Below, piece by piece: positions 41,263 to 50,572 of a stretch of DNA of 64,000 nt (positions are counted from its first letter, which is position 1; each line of letters opens with the position of its first letter). The stretch lies in contig JAKCPI010016540.1 in NCBI GenBank assembly GCA_023213315.1, forward strand, positions 62,001-126,000, given 5' to 3'. A program made the position numbers and the translations under genes. The notes beneath the pieces were generated by a model that ran no database searches, was not told where the DNA came from, and saw nothing but the letters and a program-made list of their open reading frames with translations. The stretch is from Euborellia annulipes. Lineage: Eukaryota; Arthropoda; Insecta; Dermaptera; Anisolabididae.

Positions 41263-41296
41263 GACGTTTCGGACGAAATTTATTCGTCCATCTCAG
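41263..41296 (-). ncRNA. Hammerhead-like motif, one base short in the core
   Basis: The minus strand reads CTGAGAT, a perfect 6-bp stem II GGACGA...TCGTCC, then GAAACGTC. The core CTGANGA has lost one base, so it is probably inactive. It belongs to the same fragment family as 24867-25215. Confidence 0.5.
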
Positions 41297-41455
41297 TCCT
41301 TAATAAAATAACTTTTTATTTGAATATATTTAACTCTGTTCGTGTAAAATAAATAATTTTTCATAAGGCAAGACAAAAACTCAATGTTTTCTAATGGGTA
41401 AATTCATTTCCTGAAATTTTTTGCCCCTCCCCTTTTGACATTTTGGGGACCTGAG

Positions 41456-41963
41456 CAGGGGCGCCGGAATGAATTTGATTCAGGGGGGGGAAATGAAAAA
41501 AAATTATATTTCCTTAAAGGTTCCCTATAGGTTACAACTTGAAAAAAATTTTGATAAAATCACTAGCAAATTTTTAAAATTTTAATTTTATTAAAAAAAA
41601 ATTTATATAGCCTAAAAATTTTTTTAATAAAATCACTAGAAAAATTTGCTTTTTTAGTATTTGAAGAAAATAAATGTTTTTAATTTTCTTTATTTTTTTT
41701 TTTTTAATTTTTATTTCAAGTTTTCATGTTATCTAAATTTTATTTTTTAAATTTCATATAAAATATTTTTAAAAATTAAATATACAGGGTCTATATAAAA
41801 TATTTTGGAAAAAAATGAATTTCTTTCTCTTTAATTTAAATGATTTTATTTTTAAAAATAAATGAAATAAAAAAGACATATTGTCCCCCCTCTGCCCCCT
41901 CCTATAGGATGCCGGGGGGGGGGCAATGTACCCTCCCCCCTCCCCCCAGTTTCGGTGCCTATG
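41456..41963 (-). mobile_element. Family D hAT-type MITE, full-length 508 bp, reverse copy
   Basis: CAGGGGCGCCGGAATG at one end and CGGTGCCTATG at the other. It has the same length as the copy at 57704-58211. The flanks GACCTGAG and GACCGTAG match at 6 of 8 positions. The interior is AT-rich with G/C runs near both ends. Confidence 0.7.
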
Positions 41964-42894
41964 GACCGTAGTATTTTTCCTGGACTCTCTATAAGAGTGC
42001 AAAATTTCGTTTAAAAATTCAAAGGGAAGTCGGTCTAACAGAGAATGACAGACGGACACTCCGCTTATTAAATATACTAAATATTAAGAGAGAATATAAT
42101 GTTTTTATTTTAAATCGTAAAATATAATATATATATATTCTCCTGAGATAGGTCAGAAAAAATTACAAAAAAAAAAAAAAATACGATTAGAATATTTTCC
42201 AAATAAATTTTAAAATTCAAAACGAACACAAAAGTCTGTCTCGATTTTCATCCCTTTTTTTTATATTCTCATTGTCTCAAATAATATAAAAGTAATAAAC
42301 CCCCTATGGATTAAAATTATTTATACTTGATTATTATCCCTGGGAGAATTCCTTTTAAACAATTAAATGACTCATATTAATCGACTAGTTCAATTATCAA
42401 AATGTACCTTGCAATTCGTCCCTATTTAAAGCAGAAAACAAATATTATATAAAATGTAAAAACGGGGTGGCTCATCGAAACCAATTGAATTTTTTTTATC
42501 TTTGTTTGCTAGAATAGATTTGATTTGAGTGAATCTCTTCCTATTATAAAAAGAGAGCTTTTTGTGTGGAATAATTGTAAACAAGATTAAATAGAGGTCC
42601 CCGGTTGTATTAGCAATGGAGCTCTCTTTTTTTATTCTCAAATCGCATTCATTAAATATGAAGCCATTGTTCTCAATTAGTTTATTATACAACGACACCA
42701 AATGAACTTTTATTTTAATATTTTGCACATTCAATATGAAGTTTTTTTTTTTAATGTATCAAAGAATTTTCTGTCAGTATTTTTTTAGCTAATATTAATT
42801 CAGATTAGGGGTAGAAAACCCACCTATTTAAGAAGTTGAAACAATAATTTAGTTTGGGATCAATGGTGATAATTAAAAATTTTGGATTGATACG

Positions 42895-43035
42895 ATACCC
42901 GTTTTTTATACCCTATAATATATATGAAATATATATAGAGAGAAAGTATTGCGATTATGTCAAAAATTCGATGTCGAGATTTTGATGGATATATACGGTA
43001 TGTTTTGAGGTTCCCTGAGTCCAAAATAGTGGGTC
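42895..43035 (+). repeat. Family A repeat, truncated to its left end
   Basis: Left hairpin, AGAGAGAAAGTATTGCGATT and the TTTTGAGGTTCCCTGAGTCC block are present. The rest of the body is missing. Confidence 0.7.
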
Positions 43036-43195
43036 CCCGCAAATTGGTTGGGCTTGCGCCTAGACTGGGCACTTTAAACAATTTTAGAAATATCGTTAGG
43101 TAAAGAAAAATATGAGGAGTTAGAAAAATATAAACACTGAAACTCATTAATTCGCTCAATTGTATAATAATTCAAATTATGTCATTCCTTATCTT

Positions 43196-43436
43196 TGCTC
43201 AGGGGCTCACATCTTGTGGGTACGTGGATGGCGACCACGAGCTGCCCGAGCTGGGACAGGCAGTCTTTCAGTTCTTTAAATGTCTGTCTCTTCCTCTTTT
43301 CAACAGGCGTCAGACCGTGCGACGGACCGGCCTGTTCTATTTCTTGCGGTCGCAAAACATGTGGTAGGGTTGGAGGGAAAAAGTGAGGTCCGCCGACCCC
43401 GCATCGAGGGAATAAGGCGAGGAGAGAAGAAGAAGA
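43196..43436 (+). repeat. Family C repeat, full-length, with imperfect TSD
   Basis: GCTCAGGGGCTCACATC to GAGAGAAGAAGAAG. The flanks CATTCCTTATCT (before) and CATTCCATATCT (after) match at 11 of 12 positions, consistent with a retroposition duplication. The GAA-rich end is then the 3' tail. Confidence 0.75.
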
Positions 43437-43497
43437 TACCATTCCATATCTCTCACTGACCCTATTTATTAAAATATTAATTGTATAAATCGATTTA

Positions 43498-43612
43498 AAA
43501 AAAATCTGGTGTGACTGGCGCACAGCACACAACTTTCTCTTACCCTTCGGTAAGAGAAAGTTGCGCACTGTGCTGGTCACACCAGATTTTTTGTGTCGAG
43601 ATATATTTAGTT
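43498..43612. repeat. Family B palindrome, intact
   Basis: AATCTGGTGTGACTGGCGCA, CAACTTTCTCTTACC and its complement GGTAAGAGAAAGTTG, then GCTGGTCACACCAGATTTTT. Arms of about 45 bp. It is followed by the adjoining A-side block TGTCGAGATATATTTAG. Confidence 0.75.
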
Positions 43613-44002
43613 TTCCATAGCACCTTAGTTTCAAACTTGCATTTTAAATGTTGACTGCTTCAAATAAACTATGGTTATTTTTCAAAATTTTAATCTCATA
43701 TTTGGACATTTTATACACAATATAGAATCGTAAATAAATACAAAATTTCATAAGAATTGGAAAAAAAAATTTTAAATGCCTAAAAAGTTCTAAAGGGGAC
43801 CCCCTTTTGAATCGAAATTAACATACAAATCCCTATAGGAAATTAACATTGTTCCTATGCGAAGATAAGGTAGAAAAATTTAAAACGCGTAGAAAGAGAG
43901 AAGATAGTTTTGTGAGAGAGAGAGATATGTTTTCTCCGAAAAAAAAATGGGCGTTTAAATAATAATTGATTTTTAATCTAATAAAAAGAAAAGATTTAAA
44001 TT

Positions 44003-44338
44003 CGGTTACCATGGCAACCATTTATTTCTCCTATCTTTCCTATGAAGCACAAGAGTAAAGTGTGCTTCAAACAATTTTGAGGGCAAAACGAGAATATACA
44101 TTTGAAAGAGCATCTAAAAAATAATTGATTTTTGAATTTTAATCAAAATCGTTAGAGCGAATTTTGAGAAAATCGAAAAAAACTGAAAAAGTACATCAGT
44201 AAAGTACTAGTACTTTTTGGCCGATTTTGATTAAAAGCTTATTTTGTCGGTCCCGGGGGGTGTTTAACTTAAATATAAAATTTCAGCCTCCTAGCTCAAT
44301 TCCTTCATGCTTAAAATTGAACACACACACACACACAC

Positions 44339-44380
<42 letters not shown>

Positions 44381-44516
44381 CATGTCGCGAAAACCACTTT
44401 TTTGGATTCAGGGGACCTCAAAACGTGAAGATCCATCAAAATCTCGACATCGAATTTTTGACATGAAACCAATACTTTCTCTCTCTATATATTTCATATA
44501 TAGGGTACGAGAAAGT
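44003..44516 (-). repeat. Family A repeat, reverse copy with CA/GACA microsatellite
   Basis: Reverse A blocks (AAGTACTAGTACTTTTTGGC, ATAAAATTTCAGCCTCCTAG, CAGGGGACCTCAAAAC) end in the left-end hairpin at about 44475-44516. A CA repeat and about ten units of GACA at 44317-44380 have grown within the body. Confidence 0.75.
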
Positions 44517-45535
44517 AATAATCTTTTGAAATCCGACTGTTAAAAATAAATTTACATTCGGATAATATATTTCTTTTCAATCATCTGTTAAGGTTCTTTT
44601 ATTCTTGATCATTCTATTATAAGATTATTTGCCTATTGTATCTATTGTGCAATTATTAATAACCCAGATGCCATTAGCCCCGGGCTGGGTTGTAATTAAA
44701 AAATAAAATAGATCGGTCATTTTGTTAGAGGAAGATTCGCGCTAGGGTGCCTTCACCAATGACGGAAAAGGGTTATTTCTTGGGATTGCTTAAGACCAAA
44801 TGCCACTTGATGGGGGCTCACATGTGTTCTGAATGGAAACCCACGCGCAGCTCTTCATCCCCTCTCTCCTTTCCGCCCCCCCCCCCCATCAGACATGCTC
44901 TGTTGCTCGAAAATATCACTCGATCATTAATAAATTTGTGAAATTTATCAAAATTGGATGGTATCTGGAAGAATTAGAGGGAGAATCCGGGAGGTCCGCC
45001 AAACAAAAAAAAAAAAATACGGAAATATTTGAAATTATTATTATGGGAGTTTTTAATTATAGATCACATTTTGTATTAATTATTTATTAAAAATATAAAT
45101 GATGTACAACAGTGGTTCCTAACCTTTTTTGATGCGCGGTCCACTTTTTCCGTAAAAAAAAAAACACTGAGACCCAGTGTTTATTAGGGTGGCGTTCATA
45201 TGAAAATATTGTATGTTAGTTTATAATGTTTTTAGAGACCTCTCCAAAGATGAGATGAAGAAAAAATATTTTTTTTTAAATATCCAAATTCGTCAAAAAT
45301 AGATTGTTTCTTTTTTTTTTTTAATTTTCTATTCGTTACGGTACAATTTTATAGAAAAAAAGAAAATACGTTTCTCAAATTTTCAACTTAAAATATTAAT
45401 TTCTAAAGGTAGCAGTAAAATTTTTTTAATTTATCAGTGCATTGCTTCCGATGATTTCTAGCGACATTTAAATATTTATAATAAAGATTTAATACATTTT
45501 TTTCTTTTAATTAATAAATCAATTGTACCTGTAAC

Positions 45536-45618
45536 CAAGGGCGGATACAAGGGGGTGGGGGTAAAGGAGGTAATTACCCCCCCCCCCCCCCCGAGAAACA
45601 CCTCTGGATCCGCCCTTG
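45536..45618. mobile_element. 83-bp hAT MITE with exact 8-bp TSD
   Basis: CAAGGGCGGATAC and GGATCCGCCCTTG ends are flanked by CCTGTAAC at 45528-45535 and 45619-45626. The interior is a G-run and C-run pair, so the whole folds into one hairpin. It sits in the loop of the level 2 foldback. Confidence 0.88.
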
Positions 45619-46648
45619 CCTGTAACCTTAATTTACAAAATAGCAAGTTATTGAAAATTATATAGTAATGATATATTTTCAGTATTCTGTTTGATTTTTT
45701 GTTCATTTAAAGGTCGCTCGAAAACATCGAAAGCAATGCACTGACAAATTAAAAAAAAAAAATATGAGCGACCTTTAAAAATTAATATTTTAAGTTGAAA
45801 ATTTTAGAAACATATTTTCTTTTCTTCTATAAAATTCTATCGTAACGAATAAAAAAAGAAAAAATCGATTTTTGACTTTTTTTTAATTTGGAAATTTTTT
45901 AAAATTTTCAGCGACCCTTAAATTTTTTTTTTTTTTTTTTGAGCTCATCTTTTGGAGAGGTCTCTTAAAACATGATAAATAGAGACCGGACAAAAAAGCA
46001 TAAAAAAAGGGAAAAAAAGTGCTTAAAAAAGCATAAAAATCTTGAATAAAAAGCTGTTAAATAAGCATAAAAGCTGAAAAAAGCATCTCATAAGCAACTT
46101 CTACTCATACCAATGGAGGATACAAAGAGGGGGGGGGGTAAGAGAGGTAATTAATTTTAATATAAAATTTTAAAAATTAATACTTAAAAATTTTATTTGT
46201 ATATATATTCTAGTAAACAAGTACAGAATGCAACTTTAAATTAACGAAAGTGTGCGGCCACTCCCACCAGATTACCACCCCCCCCCTGCGAGGGTCCGCC
46301 GCAGTCCGCCCCAAGTAGGGGGTCCAGGCGGGCCCGAGCCAGAGTAGGGAAGGGGCGATTTGCGCAGTTGACGAAGGATTTGCTTTACATCAGCGTTTTC
46401 CAAACTGTGAGGCGCGCCTCCCTAGGGAGGCGCGGACTAGTCTAAGGGGAGGCGCGAATATTGGCCACCAAGATCAATTTTCCAAATGATTCCTAGTTTT
46501 ATAAATAAAATAATAATATTTAGAAGATTCTGGGACGGAGGTTTTCCTTAATTAAAAACTCGATGATCCGCAGTGGCACCATCAGTAGATACTCAACGAG
46601 TTTTTAATTAAAATAAAAAATATTTTTATATAAATTTATATTTTTAGT

Positions 46649-46870
46649 GCCCTCGGAGCTTGGTGTAGAGGTTAGCGTGCGGGTTCGGACCACAGGCAGT
46701 GCGATGATTTTATTTAAGCCATTTGGATACCAAATGGCTTAAATAAGAATGCCTGGACCCCCAATAGATATATTAAACATTCGAGTATCGTTTAAAGTCT
46801 CAAATGGCCTAAGTTGCCGAAAAGACTGAGTGTATGTGAGTGTGAATGAGAAAAAGTGTGAGTGTTAAAA
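46649..46870 (+). repeat. tRNA-derived SINE, copy with shortened head
   Basis: GCCCTCGGAGCTTGGTGTAG...GGTTAGCG (A-box side) is followed by GGTTCGGAC (B box, head shortened). The body AAGCCATTTGGATACCAAAT...ATGCCTGGACC follows, then GTATCGTTTAAAGTC and a GTGTGAGTG tail. The body matches the copy at 48445. Confidence 0.75.
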
Positions 46871-46950
46871 AAAAGATTGGATTAGGGGTTGCAAAATTGA
46901 AAAAAAAAATTGTTTTTTTAATTTATTTTAGCTAAATCGAAGCCAAATAA

Positions 46951-47115
46951 ATTTGGATACCAGATGGCTTAAATAGAAATGCCTGAACCCCTAATATATA
47001 TATTAAATACAACGGTTATCGTCTAAAGTCTTAAATGGCCTGAGTTACCGAAAAGACTGTGAGAATGTGTGTGTGAGTGTGAATGAGAAAAAAGTGTGAA
47101 TGTTTAAAAAAAAAA
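46951..47115 (+). repeat. SINE body copy without head
   Basis: TTTGGATACCAGATGGCTTA to GTGTGAATGTTT repeats the preceding SINE body and tail with substitutions, in direct orientation. A poly-A run follows. Confidence 0.75.
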
Positions 47116-47193
47116 AAAAAAAAGCCAAATAAATAGAAAACATTCAAAAAATAGCATTGATTATTATTTTGATTAGGGGGATGAAGGGTTGAG

Positions 47194-47395
47194 GGACCCT
47201 GTTACGCATTATTGTGTCAAGCGCTTATATATCATTTTTTTTTTTGTCAATTGTGCAAGTAACATTAAATATAAATTTTTTAAGGACATATTTAATAAAA
47301 AATACTATTAATTATAACATTTTAAACAATATTCCGTGCTTAACTCAATTTTTAATTTTTTTTGGCGCTTGACACACTATTGCTTAACAGGGTCC
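47194..47395. mobile_element. Family K foldback MITE (GGACCCTGTTA ends), copy 1
   Basis: Inverted ends of about 31 bp: GGACCCTGTTACGCATTATT...GTCAAGCGC, and its mirror ending AACAGGGTCC. The copy at 50250-50505 has the same ends with its interior in the opposite orientation. The flanks do not show a clear duplication. Confidence 0.7.
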
Positions 47396-47529
47396 AATTA
47401 AGAAAGGCCTTGGAATATTCCAAATCACTTGTTGACATTCTTTTCCATCTCTAAAAATAGTTAGATTAGAGTAAAAGGTATTTTTTTACTTTTAATAAAA
47501 AGGGAATTGTTATTTTCATCTGTTTTATT

Positions 47530-47710
47530 CCTATACAAACAGAGAGAGACAAGTCTATCTCTCGTTCAGTCGAGCGCGTTGCCGAGTTGCAGGCGCTGCT
47601 CTCTTTTTTGTGTTTAAAGTGAATCAAAGTGAATAATTAATATAGTGTAACCCACCCTGACCACTCCGTCAGCAAACACACCCTCTTGAGAGTCTTATTA
47701 AAGGTAATTA
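47530..47710 (+). other. Single-copy GC-richer segment with promoter-like look
   Basis: A GAGAGA tract, then CTCGTTCAGTCGAGCGCGTT (TCAGT initiator-like), GC-rich sequence and finally ATTAAAGGTAATT (donor-like). It lies in the interior of the level 3 hAT element and is unlike the repeats around it. It could be captured host promoter sequence or an LTR fragment. Confidence 0.3.
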
Positions 47711-47811
47711 TTATGCATTTTATCGTTGAGAAAAAAATGATAGAAACAAATAATTTGACTTCGAAAAACGATTCTTTTGAATATGAAATTAATTATTTTG
47801 TATTTCACTAA

Positions 47812-47870
47812 GGGTAGGTATACCTAATAGAAGGTAGGCACGCTACCAGCTACACCAAGCCAGAGGGCAT
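47812..47870 (-). repeat. SINE head, reverse orientation
   Basis: The minus strand reads GCCCTCTGGCTTGGTGTAGC, TGGTAGCGTGCCTACCTT: the tRNA-like A-box part of the SINE seen at 46649 and 48445, truncated before the B box. Confidence 0.65.
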
Positions 47871-48034
47871 TTTTTTTAAATCTTTTCTTAAGTCACCATT
47901 ATTTATCATGAAATTTTATATTTAAGTTAAATACCGCCCTAGGGGTGAAAATAAGATTTAAAGAAAAATATTTTTCTTCAGGAATGAAAGTTAGAAAAAA
48001 CGAAGCCAGAATTTTTTCTTTAAAAATATATTTT

Positions 48035-48080
48035 AACAGCTGACGTTTCGGCTTTGTTCAAAGCCATCCTCGGAGCTGTT
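48035..48080 (-). ncRNA. Hammerhead-like motif with perfect 7-bp stem II
   Basis: On the minus strand: AACAGCT (stem I strand), CCGAGGA, stem II GGCTTTG-AA-CAAAGCC, GAAACGTC, then AGCTGTT, which is complementary to the first strand. The only core departure is C in place of U at the second position (CUGANGA). The complementarity of the flanks is as expected for a dimeric Penelope-type hammerhead. Confidence 0.6.
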
Positions 48081-48444
48081 AGTGGTCATCAACTTTCATT
48101 CCTGATACAAATTCCACCAGCCATAAAATACCCTTATACCAGCGTTTTCCAAACTGTGAGGCGCGGACTAGTCTAAGGGGTGGAGCGAATATTGGCTACC
48201 AGGACCAATTTTCCAAATGATTGCTAGTTTTAATATAAATAAGAATAATTAAATAAAAATATTTTTATATAAATTTATATTTTTTAGCATTAAAATTTTT
48301 TGTTTTTCTAATTATTTTATAAAATGGGGGGGGGAGGCGTCATAAGATTAATTATTTTTAAGGGAGGCGTGGTAACATAAAGTTTGGAAACCACTGCTTT
48401 ACACGTTTTGCTGAATAATGTTTTGAATGATTTTTAAAAATATA

Positions 48445-48613
48445 GCCCTCGGGCTTGGCGTAGTTAATAGCGCGCCTGCCTTGTATACCAATGGTCGAGG
48501 GTTCGGATCCCAGGCAGTCCGATTATTTTATTTAAGCCATTTGGATACCAAAGGGTTTGAATAAGAATGCCTGGACCAGACAAATAACGAGTATCGTTTA
48601 AAGTCTTAAATGG
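48445..48613 (+). repeat. tRNA-derived SINE with intact A and B boxes
   Basis: The head resembles a tRNA: TGGCGTAGTTAATAGCGCGC (A box) and GGTTCGGATCC (B box, 48500-48510), about 45 nt apart. The body has AAGCCATTTGGATACCAAAG and ATGCCTGGACC, ending near TCTTAAATGGAT. The best full copy in the window for this SINE family. Confidence 0.82.
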
Positions 48614-48976
48614 ATAAATTTTTTTCGGGGGAGAGCCTGAACTCAAAAATTTTTCTGCGGAAAATTTTTTTAACGAAACTAAATTTTTTCCACTACTTTT
48701 GTTTTTGCTGAACCAAAATTTTCCGCCCTGCGGAAAAAATTTTTTTTCCCGTCCCGCCCGTGAAAATCATTTTACCTTTTTTTTAGAGATACGAAAATTT
48801 TGCCGCTCCGCGAAACATTTTCCCTTTTTTTTTACAGGGCTATATTTTTTCCCACTGCGGGGCCGATCAAGCATTTCGGGGGGGGGGGGGAGGGCGAGAT
48901 CCCCAAATGTCTGTATATCCCTATATATGAAAATTTGTGGGGGGGGGGCGGGCCCCCTCCTCTTATATACGCCCCT
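48614..48976. repeat. Relative of the CAGGGGCGTATATAG MITE, left end missing
   Basis: The interior blocks TTTTTCTGCGGAAAA, TTTCCGCCCTGCGG and the end CTTATATACGCCCCTT match 8701-8948. The left end is lost at the SINE junction. Confidence 0.6.
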
Positions 48977-49355
48977 TGTGTATGCGTGTGTGAATGGTTT
49001 TTTAATAAAAAAAAAAAAAAAAATATTATAAATATTAGTAAAATAAGCATAAAAACTCAAAATAAGCAAAAAAAGCATAAAAAATGCAATCTCAATGCAC
49101 TTAGTTTTTCGTAATTCGTGTAGAAATTAAATATCTAATGGTTGCTTATAAAATTGAGCAATAAGCATTTTGCTTAAAATCCGGTCTCTAATGATAAACT
49201 AACATATTTTCATACGAGACTTAAAAAAAAATTAGTTGGTTTTTTTTGAGCCACCCTAGTGTATATATTGAATATATATAATTTTATATAAATATATATA
49301 ATTTTTATCTTTTCTTAGACGTCCGCGGCCCACAACTGGGAACCGCTGATGTACA

Positions 49356-49389
49356 ACGTTTCGACTGCTTATTCTGCAGTCGTTATCAA
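49356..49389 (-). ncRNA. Degenerate hammerhead-like motif
   Basis: On the minus strand: TTGATAAC, stem II GACTGC-AGAATAA-GCAGTC (perfect 6 bp), GAAACGTTGTAC. It begins in the right target duplication of the outer hAT element, so the hAT inserted into or beside a Penelope-like fragment. Confidence 0.45.
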
Positions 49390-50249
49390 GTACTGTACTG
49401 TACACTTGTTCCGACTCAGGAGCCGAAGAGAGAAGAAACTCAAACTATGATCGAACAATTTAACGTTTAAAAATAGTTTAAACCATCAATTTGATTTTAA
49501 TTTTTAGAATCTGACAGGTCGGTCACCAAATTGGAAAATAATTCAAGGCCTCTGACCAGACGGAAGTGGGTTTGGCAAAAATGAAGCAAGATCCCTCAGG
49601 CTCTTGCACTCATGACCTCCCAGATTCCTATTCCTTGGATGAATCGATTTTGTTAACGAGCATAACGTCAAATGACAAATTGAAAACGCCGATAATGAGC
49701 TTAACTTCCGTTAAATATATGATATTAAATTTTAATATCTATAATTTGATCCAGAGCCAAAAATTTAAAGACAATTCAACGAAAATTCAATTTTCAAAAT
49801 TGAATTTTATATCAATAAAAAATATCTATACTGCGTCCGCCTTCGGAATTCCAAGGGCCAGGAAATAGAGGCGTGACCTCTCTACCTACTTTTTCTAATC
49901 CCCTCTCCTGGATATTATTTTGATATTTTTGATTAAATGATATTTTTTGGAGAGTATCCAACCACGAGTCCCTTTTTAAGTGACCTGTCAGAAAGTCTGA
50001 CCCTTGAGTCCCTTCTTGAAGAAGAAGAGTCAAGAAGGGACTCAACAAGACATCGAGTGCCCTTTCAATTCGCGAATTGTTAACATCATAAATTTGAAAT
50101 TATCTCAAGTCCATCATTGAAAAGTCGAGCATCGAGAGGTGCTTGGGAATATCGAGGCTGACTGACTGACTGAATCCCTACAATTAAAACATTCTTCAGT
50201 CTCCAATCAATCACTTTTTAAATAACTCTTGAAAACAATAAACATAATT

Positions 50250-50505
50250 GGACCCTGTTATGCATTAGTGTGTCAAGCGCCAAAAAAAATTAAAAATTGA
50301 GTTAAGCACGGAATATTGTTTCAAATGCTATAATTAATAGTATTTTTTATGAAATATGTCCTAAAAAAATTTATATTTAATTTTACTTGCACAATTGACA
50401 AAAAAAAAAAAATTATATATAATCCAATGAAAACAAAAAACTTTAATGTTAATTTTCTCAAAACTCGGTAGCTGGCGCTTGACACACTAATGCGTAACAG
50501 GGTCC
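50250..50505. mobile_element. Family K foldback MITE, copy 2
   Basis: GGACCCTGTTATGCATTAGT and CTAATGCGTAACAGGGTCC ends, with GCGCTTGACACAC blocks inside both arms. The interior is about 55 bp longer than copy 1. Confidence 0.7.
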
Positions 50506-50572
50506 AATAATTATTTGTCTCATCTATTGAAAATTTTCATATAAAAGTTAATAATTGATAATCTCTTGTATT

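Larger units (their letters stand above)
46393..48396. mobile_element. hAT-type ends CAGCGTTTTCC...GGAAACCACTG spanning 2 kb
   Basis: The left end CAGCGTTTTCCAAACTGTGA occurs at 46393 and again at about 48140. A right end AGTTTGGAAACCACTG occurs only at 48396. The flank before 46393 is CTTTACAT and that after 48396 is CTTTACAC (7 of 8), which suggests that the outermost pair belongs together. The inner left end is then a duplicated copy. Confidence 0.5.
45980..49190. mobile_element. Inner 3.2-kb hAT element with AAGCATAAAA subterminal motifs, level 3
   Basis: Ends TAGAGACCGGAC and ATCCGGTCTCTA are flanked by exact 8-bp ATGATAAA (45972-45979 and 49191-49198). The motif AAGCATAAAA recurs several times within about 110 bp of each end, as expected for transposase binding sites. 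The interior holds SINEs, MITEs and a promoter-like segment, with no transposase frame. Confidence 0.88.
45187..49256. mobile_element. Foldback element with GGGTGGC ends flanked by TA, level 2
   Basis: GGGTGGCGTTCATATG and its mirror ending GCCACCC are preceded and followed by TA (45185-45186 and 49257-49258), as for mariner-type elements. The arms (about 45187-45470 and 45712-45979 plus 49199-49256) pair over several hundred bases, for example GCAATGCACTGA with TCAGTGCATTGC. The right arm is split by the level 3 hAT element. Confidence 0.7.
45110..49348. mobile_element. Outer hAT (Charlie-like ends) element, level 1 of a nested insertion
   Basis: CAGTGGTTCCTAACC at the left and CTGGGAACCGCTG at the right are flanked by exact 8-bp duplications ATGTACAA (45102-45109 and 49349-49356). 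The terminus resembles Charlie-type hAT elements (CAGTGGTTCTCAACC). Almost all of its 4239 bp is later insertions. No transposase remains. Confidence 0.85.

Noticed and set aside
42426..42734. 102-codon minus-strand frame
   Set aside because: Lys/Ile/Asn-rich translation of AT-rich DNA without domain features. I see no support for it.
44317..44380. CRISPR-like or regulatory array
   Set aside because: Simple CA and GACA microsatellite inside a family A repeat.
48699..49114. Overlapping frames of 60-110 codons on both strands
   Set aside because: Produced by G- and C-homopolymer runs of a MITE relative. The products are Gly/Pro/Phe runs.
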